Shown: piece after piece, positions 10,501 to 18,275 of the stretch | Numbering within the stretch: the first letter of the stretch is position 1 | Layout of the letters: every line of letters begins with the position of its first letter | IMG/VR virus record: IMGVR_UViG_3300032073_004529 | Span: 1-42,529 of that record | DNA: 42,529 bases | Direction: 5' to 3' (one strand) | Source: a virus | Position numbers and translations under genes: made by a program | The notes under the pieces: generated by a model | Told to the model about the DNA's origin: nothing | Database searches by the model: none | What the model saw: the letters and a program-made list of their open reading frames with translations, nothing else

Positions 10501-13500
10501 AATCCAGGAGCTGTTTCAATAATTAGCTTTTCACATAAACCTGTAGTATTGTTTAAATAATATGTAGGAGGACATTTTGGATTATCAGTTACAAATGTTT
10601 TTGTTGTTAAAAAGTGATTTATACTTGGAAGTACAAATTCTGGGTGCCAGTCATGAAATGATATCCAACCTTTTATTTTAGGATCATATGATATTGTCCA
10701 TGATGCATTATCAAAATATAATCCCTCTTCTAATTTTATAGGAAAGCTTGTTATGTCATTTGAAAATGTAAACTGACATGTAAAAGTATTAAAGCTTACG
10801 TTATTTATAAATTCATCTTTTACACTATAGTCTTTTTTAGTAAAATAAACTATATCATCATTAATATCATACACCGCTTGACAACCTATACCAACTACAG
10901 GATTGTCATCTAATTCTGTACCTTCAAGTTCAGGAAATTGCCTTAGTAGTATTGATGGTAAATATTTATTAAACCACCACTTCATACCTTGGTCAGATAT
11001 GGCTACAAGTTTACCAGTGTATTGAAATATTTTACCTTGAGCTTGAGACATGAAAAACACTCCCATTGGTGTATTTATTACACTTCTTGCACTTTCACAA
11101 GAAGCGTACTCATTTGCTAAGTCAGAATTAGTAATATTTTGTGGTTCTCTAGCAAACAAACCTCCGTCACCAAGAATAATTTTTGTGCCTAGATCTGATT
11201 GTAATTGGTCTACACCCATAAACATCTTAGGAGATGCATAAGGGAAAAACATTAAAGCACCTGTTTGATTAACAGGCTTTATAACACTAACTTTATTCTT
11301 AAAGTCTTTATAGTTATTTGGTAAAAACACTCTCCAGAAATCTTTCTTTGCTTCTTCCTGTGCTCTTAATGAGTAGATTAACCTTTTAGGATAAAATGTA
11401 TAACAAGTTTCTGCTATTTGAGGGTCATAATCTAATGCTTGTATATAAGAAAAGTTAGTAAGGTTAGTTATCTGCCTACTTATACTTAAAGAGTAGTCAT
11501 AAAGATAAAAATTACCTTTTCTAATATGAGCAGCATCAAATATTTCATTTAATCCAGTAAATGCAAATGGATCATAATGTCGTTTTGATATTTCATCTAA
11601 CCAATCTCTTTGGGCTATATTTATTTCTGACTCAACAAAAAAGTCTTGAACTCCATTTACATGAGTATACATGTATGCTTTAGTAACACCAAAGAATCCA
11701 TACTTAGCATTATTTAAAATGCTATTTAAAACCGTCTCTGTATCATTACCTATTCCTGCTACAGCAGCTACATCTAAAGCGTATAAATCTGAAGGAAGGT
11801 ATTGGTAGTAATCATTTTGATCATTAGTATTAGATAAAATTGAACCTACATTTTCAAATATTGTATATAGTTTTGAAAAGTCATATCTTTCAGTGTTCAT
11901 CCAATATCTAGGATATGGTATGTTTACATACTTAAGATAATCATATGTAAAACCATCTGGTTGCCCATATAAAAAATCTGTAAATATAGGCATTATGGTT
12001 TTTTCAGTATATCTATTTATGTATACATCTCCTGTAAAAAATGATTCTGAATTAAATGGAAAATATCTAGGCTTATCTTGGTCTATGTATTGCACACAGC
12101 CTCTCATAGGAGTTTGCTTTACCCCTCCTAGTTGACCATATTGATTGTCTATCTTAAACTTTAATGCACCGTATAAAGAGCATATTGGTTGTACAATTTT
12201 ATCAAGAATCCCAACGTGTATATTTTCATATTGCCCCGTTATAGTTTCAGCCTCTAACTGCCCTAAACTATATCTTGATTTATCTTCATTTGGTAAAGGG
12301 TCTATAAAATCTTGGCTTGTACCAACAACAATAGTATCAGGTCTATCTAAATTATTTATTTTGTAAAGCTGAGTAGTTGAATCTCCAAAATTTACAAAAG
12401 TACTACCTATGTAATTCTGGTGTAAATTACTTGTTCTAAATAAACTATCACTTAAACTTTCTAATTTATTATAAAAGCCATGAGAATTGTGTTTTAATGC
12501 ATAGTCTTGATGTGACATTAGATTGTAAAACAAATCTATTAATACATTGGCACCCTCTGCGGTATATATTAAAAACCCAGGTACTGAAAATATTCCTCTT
12601 AAAATATTAGGTAAAGATTTTAAGTCAGACCCTTCATATTCTATATCCATTCCACCTCCTTCAGTACCGCCAAGTGCTGCTATTTCGGCATAATTACTTC
12701 CAACTAACCCTTTTTGTTTTTCTTCAGAAACTATTCCTCCTGTTACAATATTTCCTAAATCAGTAAAAGTTTCTAATACACTATCAATAAAATTAGTAAG
12801 TGCACCTGCTGAAGAATATCCAAGTAAAGCTCCAGCACCTGGAGCTACTGGCTGGAGACCTTGTGGCTGTGTTAATGCTCGCCCTGGTGTTAATACACTG
12901 CTAGTACTTGATCCAGAACCACTGCCAAATGTAAAAGCTCCTGGTATAGTAGATAAAGTTTGTGTATCATTTACAAAATCAGGATTATGGTGTACAAATC
13001 TTAATGGTAGGTTCTTAGTGTTTTTCTTTCCTTTGAATTTTTCCATAGCATAACCTACGCCAAGTATAGCTGCAAATATAATAGGTATATTTCTTAAAAG
13101 CTTTTCACCGGGATGTTCTTCTGATTTTTTAAAATACCCAGTAGCCTCACCTTTGTATTTACCATATATTCTTGTTTCAAATGCATTTAGATAAGGTAAC
13201 CTAAAAGGGAGTTCTGGTGTATGAAACGTAAACACCCTTTGTGAATACCCATCTAATGGAGGAGCTTTTATTATAGATAAAGGATAGATTTGTAAATCTT
13301 CTGTTCTTTTACCGGTTAGCAAAGGCAACGAAGGAACAAATGAAGGAAGTGGTACGGGAAAATCTATTCCTTTATGAAAGAAAGAATCTGGCCTTAAATC
13401 ATTATATGGATAATTTGGGTAAAGTCCTTGTACATCTCCTGTTTCTTCAGGTATATCATACTTGCGCATATTCTTAAATATACCTTTAGCCAAAATAGAT

Positions 13501-15179
13501 TTAGCACCTTCTCTTGACCCTCTTAATATTTCATACCCAACTATATTAGTGATAATTGACCCATCATTAAATAAAGGTCTTTTTATATTATTAAACTTAA
13601 CCCCTAATATTCTAATTTTATCTCCTGCCTCTGTAGACAATTTAACCCTGGGGTGTATTTCTTCAGTGGGCATTTTATGATGCCTTATGTTTTTACCACA
13701 TAAATCATGTATAGTAGAACCATCCCATATAATGTTTGATGTTGCATTCCATATTTCAGGTTGTGTGGCTGGATATTTTTCTGTAGATTCCCAGTAAGCC
13801 ATATCTCCCTCAGCTATAATTACCCCTCCGTCATCTAATTGTTGATTTGGCTGAGAAGTTAAATTTGCCGTATTGTAAACCTGCCATATTGGTTCACCTG
13901 CTATGTCTATTACATTTGTACCTGATATAACACTTAATTCATTACCGTTTGTTATTTGAGAACCATTTTGATATATAGTAGTATTTACCCTAGGTGCTCT
14001 ACCAGGTATATGATATGAAGCAGATCTTTCCCCTGTATTATATATCCACCTTATAAAGAAAGCATATTGCTCATCCCTCATAAAGCTAGTTTTATTACCA
14101 CCTTTATGATAATAATCAGATGGGTATTCTACTGTTTGCCACTTAACTTCTATTTGATTTGCTAATGGCTGATAGTTAAAATCAAATTGCTCTGTAGGCC
14201 CCTGTCTTATCAAGTAGTCATTTACAACATACATTGATTCTGACTTCTCATATGCTGGGTTTCTTGCAAATAACTTTTCAAATGGAACTGATGTTGTTGC
14301 CGGGTCTATAAGGTCTATCCCTATGCTTCCTTGCTGAGTACTATATATACCAATTTTTTTAGCTACAGATTGTTCTTTTGTATTAGACAATAACACCAAT
14401 TCAAAAAACTCAAATCTTTTATCTAAATTAGTTAAGTTTATATTTAAAGAGCTTGTTAAATCAATATGATTAAATAAACTCTGAACATTAGATATTCCTA
14501 TGTAATCTGTTATTTTTTGACCATTAACTACATATGCAATAAATGCTTGATAGCTTCCATTTTCTAATAATCCTCCATCTATATTTTTTGTTAATAATAT
14601 ACAAGGAGTGCTTACTAAAGGTGCCAACCTAATTTTTTCACAATCTAAATCATCTGTATCTTGAAAAATAACACAAGGTTGACCATTTATATCAGGACCT
14701 TCTGTTTGTATTTGTATATACGGTATATTATCAACATTTAAAGTTCTTGAAGGGTTTAAATTATCATCCCAATATACTTGCCAGGAACAATCATAATTTT
14801 CTTTTGATGCACCAGTTATTAAATACTTTCTATTAAAGTTTAAACATGGGTCATTAACAATTGTTGTGTATTCACATTTGCTATCATCAAGCAATCCTAT
14901 TTCAGAAGTAACATCATCTGTGCAAAATATAAACCATTGATCTCCCTCTTTATGAATAGCACCTATGATAGGATAAGGTATATCACCGCATGATAAATTA
15001 GCTGGTTCATTTCCCAAAGTTCCAGCATCTCCATCTGCTGAATTATTATATGCATTAATAGCGTGAAACCAAGATTCTTTACGCACAAAAGATGCGCTAT
15101 AATCTTTATTCATACCTTTTAGAAAGGTATTAGTTTCTATAGAAGATGTTAAATTTCCTGTATTCTTTTTTTTAGCCAT
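7518..15179 (-). CDS. Stabilization-like giant tail protein with two VWA-like domains
   Basis: At 2553 aa this is the largest gene in the window. The N-terminus (NTFLKGMNKDYSASFVRKES and the following NEPAN region) matches the opening I associate with crAss-like tail stabilization proteins. A hydrophobic stretch near residue 700 (IPIIFAAILGVGYAM) could be membrane-active. Two regions look like von Willebrand factor A domains. The first, at about 1570-1790, starts CPIDIVLAVDSSSST, a good DxSxS metal-site motif, and ends with VLLMVNDLNF. The second, at about 1880-2170, starts ECPIDLVFVVQADDST, where the metal site is degraded. Cys-rich linkers flank both. The C-terminus (about 2330-2553) is soluble and returns to conventional structural sequence. 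The gene starts 2 bases after its upstream neighbour and overlaps the next gene by 4 bases. Tail location is inferred from the family resemblance and operon. Confidence 0.8.
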   Translation of the reverse strand: MAKKKNTGNLTSSIETNTFLKGMNKDYSASFVRKESWFHAINAYNNSADGDAGTLGNEPANLSCGDIPYPIIGAIHKEGDQWFIFCTDDVTSEIGLLDDSKCEYTTIVNDPCLNFNRKYLITGASKENYDCSWQVYWDDNLNPSRTLNVDNIPYIQIQTEGPDINGQPCVIFQDTDDLDCEKIRLAPLVSTPCILLTKNIDGGLLENGSYQAFIAYVVNGQKITDYIGISNVQSLFNHIDLTSSLNINLTNLDKRFEFFELVLLSNTKEQSVAKKIGIYSTQQGSIGIDLIDPATTSVPFEKLFARNPAYEKSESMYVVNDYLIRQGPTEQFDFNYQPLANQIEVKWQTVEYPSDYYHKGGNKTSFMRDEQYAFFIRWIYNTGERSASYHIPGRAPRVNTTIYQNGSQITNGNELSVISGTNVIDIAGEPIWQVYNTANLTSQPNQQLDDGGVIIAEGDMAYWESTEKYPATQPEIWNATSNIIWDGSTIHDLCGKNIRHHKMPTEEIHPRVKLSTEAGDKIRILGVKFNNIKRPLFNDGSIITNIVGYEILRGSREGAKSILAKGIFKNMRKYDIPEETGDVQGLYPNYPYNDLRPDSFFHKGIDFPVPLPSFVPSLPLLTGKRTEDLQIYPLSIIKAPPLDGYSQRVFTFHTPELPFRLPYLNAFETRIYGKYKGEATGYFKKSEEHPGEKLLRNIPIIFAAILGVGYAMEKFKGKKNTKNLPLRFVHHNPDFVNDTQTLSTIPGAFTFGSGSGSSTSSVLTPGRALTQPQGLQPVAPGAGALLGYSSAGALTNFIDSVLETFTDLGNIVTGGIVSEEKQKGLVGSNYAEIAALGGTEGGGMDIEYEGSDLKSLPNILRGIFSVPGFLIYTAEGANVLIDLFYNLMSHQDYALKHNSHGFYNKLESLSDSLFRTSNLHQNYIGSTFVNFGDSTTQLYKINNLDRPDTIVVGTSQDFIDPLPNEDKSRYSLGQLEAETITGQYENIHVGILDKIVQPICSLYGALKFKIDNQYGQLGGVKQTPMRGCVQYIDQDKPRYFPFNSESFFTGDVYINRYTEKTIMPIFTDFLYGQPDGFTYDYLKYVNIPYPRYWMNTERYDFSKLYTIFENVGSILSNTNDQNDYYQYLPSDLYALDVAAVAGIGNDTETVLNSILNNAKYGFFGVTKAYMYTHVNGVQDFFVESEINIAQRDWLDEISKRHYDPFAFTGLNEIFDAAHIRKGNFYLYDYSLSISRQITNLTNFSYIQALDYDPQIAETCYTFYPKRLIYSLRAQEEAKKDFWRVFLPNNYKDFKNKVSVIKPVNQTGALMFFPYASPKMFMGVDQLQSDLGTKIILGDGGLFAREPQNITNSDLANEYASCESARSVINTPMGVFFMSQAQGKIFQYTGKLVAISDQGMKWWFNKYLPSILLRQFPELEGTELDDNPVVGIGCQAVYDINDDIVYFTKKDYSVKDEFINNVSFNTFTCQFTFSNDITSFPIKLEEGLYFDNASWTISYDPKIKGWISFHDWHPEFVLPSINHFLTTKTFVTDNPKCPPTYYLNNTTGLCEKLIIETAPGFVYIDEVDANIQGGTDGCPIDIVLAVDSSSSTDFDPLNFLTAEQILNQPPPFSYGTKIEEKERLFVYKFLTNPIIVNGLNNGTIQVGVTLWSSDILPVLSYNIGGNTMLSSIDANLVDTWLTSNWWNAGTDGPWGKSQSLLTLNDKVNSDLGNRVTIPGFKQVLLMVNDLNFGGGFTGTCAGPDYCFDQSNTIGAADVYPASLCPPTANPVATGPANQFIYSIVTTASGNLPADAQHFALTCWNSNFLFQLQVSNNDVDIVVGSLITDLCSLKCDCLPGYTLVYPNVTNSPVVYDQQTGDCETNILQSTGGLGNGTPVIEEQSLECPIDLVFVVQADDSTSEFGFQNPSQKDVMINFIEQFLQNGDIQNAINSQNMQVGITMHARAGGISGCQPAWFLGPAIDINYSSPPSLTDRFNFGGSTYMASFNSATNTDALAIASGFRSWLYANWIGDIPGVGSTWGVDYGQRYAIENVIDLRGSNSQLLDRSSDPNYRAFVFHVTGVVNSWNAGAAPGNPLGFGPCWDVNNIANQNISQNQVPTSSSTDDYLYSMVSYIPWNDAGTSNVTPGGWLSPLHNSNNDSHLFQMDDIQNLNQLDYTQNVIDVVNLMKQICNNPTNTVDACDCYDYTLTIFNSAPLDQYEILWQECVSGTYHTQTVQKGQTINLDCIRENSISFIQSIVLSDYQIVEVLICDTQYDCNSGPTQEPTFTTYPAICRKIECGCPPSPIPNATLNQDGDCSGLSIYTTTGVGAIPPGLITCQYEALLQIPPSFESGSIWRHNYRCDLYANFYGVDYPWEVELIENTGQAVNTIRSFEYQLETYVYKGDLHDGCGDDRWHDLDFNFDKAIIYNSEQVSGLLTLVPHPKEDPLNMIIYPIIGAQDIQILYSKEEQKYRFNQFWDITADRAEFTTPPFPTYQYQPGITPSDSPGQNIFITELNGYIKDLNFNNLLYQKSSSQRKKFRHYFNKVILRRTLSGNRKMLLKLNNTKLNISVR

Positions 15180-15181
15180 GA

Positions 15182-16075
15182 TTATTTATTATACCCTTTA
15201 GATGGATAACTTTTAAACATGTTATAATAATTGTGATATTGAGATTTTCTGTTCACTCTCCAAACTTCATACATTTCTCTAAAGTCTGGAGTATTTACAA
15301 ATGATAACGCATTATTTCTAGCGCCTCTTAATCTACCTTCTATTAAACTTAACTTATTACCTACATTTTCTCCTGCGAATAACATGTTTTCTAATATGCG
15401 TTGTTTTAAAGCATATTCATAATATTCATTGCAATAGGGATGATCAAGAACTAACAAGTTTCCTTCTTTGTCTTCTAATGAACCTTGATAGTTTATATAA
15501 ACTTTACCCTGATCAAAAGAAGTTAATATAAATCCATCTTTTATTTCTGCTATATCAGAACATTGTTCATTTATATTAGGACAATCACAAACATATTTAT
15601 TTACATTTTTAATTCTTAAAGGCATAAAAACACTAAATGTTCTATAGTGTCCAGGTCTTATTCTTTGAACTAATTGATATTTGCTATTACCGTCACATGT
15701 TTCTATAACACAAACATCTCTGCATTCTGGGTCATCACAAGGCCCCGACTCTCCTGGTGCGGGGACATAAGGAACATCATTAAATGTTTCTATGTGTGTT
15801 CCAGAAGGAGGTCTATCTACTATAGTATAATCTCCGCATCTGAACGCATAATTTAAATATGCAAAATCATAAGGTAGCTTTGCTTTTCCATGCTCTATAT
15901 CTAATAACACTTCTTTTGTTCTGTGTATTCTTAGACCTAAATCATAATTTACTCTAGTAGCAACCTTGATTAATTGTGCTGGATCTACCATTCCCTCTAA
16001 TGTAAAAGACGCAAAGTCTATAGAAACATCTTCATACAATTGCTCAAAAGTTCTATATTTGTGTGATATGCTCAT
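15182..16075 (-). CDS. Conserved crAss-like tail/connector protein (hub or tube candidate)
   Basis: This 297-aa protein opens with MSISHKYRTFEQLYEDV, then DPAQLIKVATRVNYDLGLR. I recognise this pattern as a conserved structural protein in crAss-like genomes, encoded just before the stabilization protein. A middle segment carries five clustered Cys residues (DDPECRDVCVIETC and CDCPN), possibly metal-binding or disulfide-forming. The C-terminal third is helical and basic. It sits 2 bases from the giant tail gene and 3 bases from the 94-aa gene, in a tightly packed tail operon. Assignment to a tail hub or tube is inferred from gene order; the sequence alone does not prove it. Confidence 0.7.
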   Translation of the reverse strand: MSISHKYRTFEQLYEDVSIDFASFTLEGMVDPAQLIKVATRVNYDLGLRIHRTKEVLLDIEHGKAKLPYDFAYLNYAFRCGDYTIVDRPPSGTHIETFNDVPYVPAPGESGPCDDPECRDVCVIETCDGNSKYQLVQRIRPGHYRTFSVFMPLRIKNVNKYVCDCPNINEQCSDIAEIKDGFILTSFDQGKVYINYQGSLEDKEGNLLVLDHPYCNEYYEYALKQRILENMLFAGENVGNKLSLIEGRLRGARNNALSFVNTPDFREMYEVWRVNRKSQYHNYYNMFKSYPSKGYNK

Positions 16076-16078
16076 AAT

Positions 16079-16363
16079 TTACCATTTTACTTTATCTGCC
16101 CAATAAGCAGCTGACATTTTTCCTTTTTTTATATTACTTGCATGCCTTGCTTTAAAAGATTTTTTTCTAGCTTTTTCTTTAGATGATTTTGGTGATTTCC
16201 CTGCACCGCTAACACCTTGCTGTCCAAATCTTATTGTCTTTATTTTGTCTCCTTCTTTAGCAACTACAACATGTGATTTAGTTGGGTGGCTTGGAGTTCT
16301 TTTTGGTTTATTGTAACCAGAAACACCAGCTTTAGTTAACCTGCTATCTTTTTTCTTTGCCAT
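16079..16363 (-). CDS. Small basic conserved phage protein
   Basis: This 94-aa Lys/Arg-rich protein ends in a segment starting SFKARHASNIKKGKMSAAYW and closing DKVKW. I associate that ending with a small conserved protein found next to tail and connector genes in crAss-like phages. No membrane segment or signal peptide is visible. The high positive charge suggests nucleic-acid contact or packing against acidic virion proteins, but this is inference. Its start overlaps the stop of the 224-aa ring protein gene by one base (TAATG), and its end is 3 bases from the 297-aa gene, so it is co-translated with structural genes. Confidence 0.7.
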   Translation of the reverse strand: MAKKKDSRLTKAGVSGYNKPKRTPSHPTKSHVVVAKEGDKIKTIRFGQQGVSGAGKSPKSSKEKARKKSFKARHASNIKKGKMSAAYWADKVKW

Positions 16364-17037
16364 TATCTATGTGGGTTTAATTTGTTATCAGAATCTTCTT
16401 GTGGAATCTTAAGAGTGTTTAACATGACATTTAATATTTGACTTTCTATTTCTGCTAATAAAAAATCTGGTATTTTAAGATCTTGTTCATATCTAGGAAC
16501 ACAAGCATCTTCATCCTCATCACAAAGCCATGCTGATATATCATCATCAAATACTGCTTCCACTCTAACTGCATCCCATTCTAAATTAGGGAAATATAAA
16601 TAATTATTTAAAAACCAGTAGTATTTTTTTTTGTTATATCTAAAAGATGTTGTTTTTGTTATAGAAGTATATGTGCCAGGTTGTGTTTGTTGAAGTTCTA
16701 TTGATAAATCTATAGAGCTAACGGTTCTTATCAAAGGACCCCAATAACCTTCTATCATATCAGGTAACTTATCTTTTGTTCTTTTTATAGTGCAACCAGA
16801 TTGTATCCCTGTACATTTAGCTTCAACTTTATCTATTTCTATCAATTCAACATATGGCAAAAAATTCCAAATAGAGTTAAACTTCATAAGTTTATTAGCA
16901 AAGTCTTGCCTTCTCATTAAAAGCTTAGCAAATTTTATTACTAAACTATAAATGTATCTGTCAGTTACAAACGCATCTTGGACCTCTGCTTTCACCTGGC
17001 CCCTTATGCGTGATATCACTTCATTTATTGTTACCAT
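16363..17037 (-). CDS. Ring/head-tail connector protein candidate
   Basis: This 224-aa protein starts MVTINEVISRIRGQVKAEVQ followed by DAFVTDRYIYSLVIKFAKLL. That opening resembles the conserved connector/ring protein encoded next to the tail hub in crAss-like phages. The sequence is a helical N-terminal arm followed by a beta-rich middle (FRYNKKKYYWFLNNYLYFPN) and a helical tail. This arrangement suits a short head-tail joining protein. No enzyme motif is present. It lies between the 188-aa and 94-aa genes with 3-base and 1-base junctions. A second possible connector lies at 26219-26923. Function is by analogy and gene order. Confidence 0.7.
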   Translation of the reverse strand: MVTINEVISRIRGQVKAEVQDAFVTDRYIYSLVIKFAKLLMRRQDFANKLMKFNSIWNFLPYVELIEIDKVEAKCTGIQSGCTIKRTKDKLPDMIEGYWGPLIRTVSSIDLSIELQQTQPGTYTSITKTTSFRYNKKKYYWFLNNYLYFPNLEWDAVRVEAVFDDDISAWLCDEDEDACVPRYEQDLKIPDFLLAEIESQILNVMLNTLKIPQEDSDNKLNPHR

Positions 17038-17040
17038 AAT

Positions 17041-17607
17041 TTAAAATTCAAATTCATTATATTTTTTAAATACTTCTTTACACTTTTCATCTTGTCTATA
17101 ATACAACTGAGAAACTTTACTTTTATCAGTCATGTTTATATACATAGTCCAATTATCAGGGTATGTTTTAGCAACTGATCTTTTAAAATCTCTATATGCT
17201 TCAAACCTCCACATTTCCCTATTTCTAAACTTATATTTAGTAGAATAATTTGTGTAAAAAATCTTTGCTAAATTACCATCAGTTTCCCAATTTTGATTTT
17301 GTAAAACTTTTCCATATTTATTTGATAAAGAATAATTCATGTTTACATTTTTAGCTGGCTTACATGTTCCTATAAATAAATACCCTAAAGAATCAGGAAG
17401 TTCAACACCATCTCTATTTTCAATAACATTTTCCCATATTTTTGTATTAAATGCCTTGATGATTTTTCTTAATGTTTTATTATCAACTTTAGAAAACATA
17501 GGATACCTTTCTTTAAACTCATTGTACGTAGTTTTATTTAAAAGGGTTATTCTTTTAGCCCTGTATCTTGGAGCTTTTAAATTTGGCTTATTAAAATTAT
17601 TAATCAT
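17041..17607 (-). CDS. Conserved structural-operon protein
   Basis: This 188-aa protein contains NTKIWENVIENRDGVELPDS followed by LGYLFIGTC, a pattern I associate with a conserved crAss-like protein encoded near the tail genes. The sequence is rich in aromatic and basic residues, with no membrane segment. It is the first gene of the leftward tail operon, just after a strong terminator at 17622-17661. The ATG at 17607 is only about 13 bases from a TATATTTG element, so the leader would be very short if that element is its promoter. Function is unknown; a tail assembly or connector role is inferred from position. Confidence 0.7.
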   Translation of the reverse strand: MINNFNKPNLKAPRYRAKRITLLNKTTYNEFKERYPMFSKVDNKTLRKIIKAFNTKIWENVIENRDGVELPDSLGYLFIGTCKPAKNVNMNYSLSNKYGKVLQNQNWETDGNLAKIFYTNYSTKYKFRNREMWRFEAYRDFKRSVAKTYPDNWTMYINMTDKSKVSQLYYRQDEKCKEVFKKYNEFEF

Positions 17608-17619
17608 AATACACTTTTA

Positions 17620-17627
17620 CAAATATA
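17620..17627 (-). promoter_or_regulatory. Possible Bacteroidota -7 element (TATATTTG)
   Basis: The minus strand reads TATATTTG, an exact match to the Bacteroidota -7 consensus TAnnTTTG. The usual upstream TTTG is absent at 19-22 bases; TTTC and TTTT occur there instead. The element overlaps the T-tract of the preceding terminator and lies close to the ATG at 17607, so transcripts would be nearly leaderless. It may restart transcription of the tail operon, or it may be a chance match in T-rich sequence. Confidence 0.35.
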
Positions 17628-17661
17628 AAAAATAAAAAGGAGTCTTGAAAACAAGACTCCT
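17622..17661 (-). terminator. Intrinsic terminator after the 187-aa fibre gene
   Basis: The minus strand forms a perfect 10-bp stem, AGGAGTCTTG with CAAGACTCCT (17638-17647 and 17652-17661), with a TTTT loop. It is followed at once by a T-rich tract (TTTTTATTTTTT). This is a textbook Rho-independent terminator for the connector/fibre operon ending at 17701. A smaller GATAG/CTATC stem lies just upstream at 17670-17692. Confidence 0.9.
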
Positions 17662-17700
17662 AGAAAAGATGATAGGCAAACCAACGAACTATCATATATC

Positions 17701-18264
17701 TTAAGCCAATGTTTCAAACATTATAACTACACTTGTACAATTAGATGCCAAAGAATCTGTTGATGTTATTCTAACTTTATAAGTTGTTGATGCAATAAGG
17801 TTTATTAATTCATAACTTAAAGCCGTATTTACTAAACCGCTTGTTGCAGATAACCAAGGCAAACCTACTGATGTGTCATAATATTCTACAGCAAAAGTTT
17901 GGGTTTCTGTAGAAATATTATTCCATTGTATTGTAGCTGAATTATTAGTAATGTTTGTAGCAAACACATTGTATGGTGCATGATGCAAATCATTAGAAGT
18001 GCAAGGGCCTAGTCCTTGACTTAAAAGCAAAGCAAACTTTTGAATTATTGAATCTAGCCTTTCACCAGATTCAATCTGAATTAAATTCCCAGCATTCCCA
18101 ACCTCAAATGTAGTTCCACAATAACTTACGCATTCTGCACATTGTACATCTGCACATCTTTCTGAACCTACGCCACAATCAGAATAAGTACAAGGCGTAG
18201 CTAATGAAGAATCATTACATCCGCAGTTTTTACTAGTATTACATTTATTACAATTACAAGCCAT
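17701..18264 (-). CDS. Cys-rich fibre protein with fibronectin III-like domain
   Basis: This 187-aa protein has a strikingly Cys-rich first 55 residues, starting MACNCNKCNTSKNCGCND and continuing with CADVQCAECVSYC. A short helical segment (about 70-90) follows, then a fibronectin type III-like domain at about 100-187 (ATIQWNNISTETQTFAVEYY and STTYKVRITSTD). Such domains are common on phage fibres and decoration proteins and would mediate surface adhesion. The Cys cluster may bind metal or form disulfides. It follows the 1267-aa fibre-like gene by 11 bases, and its stop is followed by a strong terminator, so it closes this operon. The fibre role is inferred. Confidence 0.7.
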   Translation of the reverse strand: MACNCNKCNTSKNCGCNDSSLATPCTYSDCGVGSERCADVQCAECVSYCGTTFEVGNAGNLIQIESGERLDSIIQKFALLLSQGLGPCTSNDLHHAPYNVFATNITNNSATIQWNNISTETQTFAVEYYDTSVGLPWLSATSGLVNTALSYELINLIASTTYKVRITSTDSLASNCTSVVIMFETLA

Positions 18265-18275
18265 TTTTATTTATT

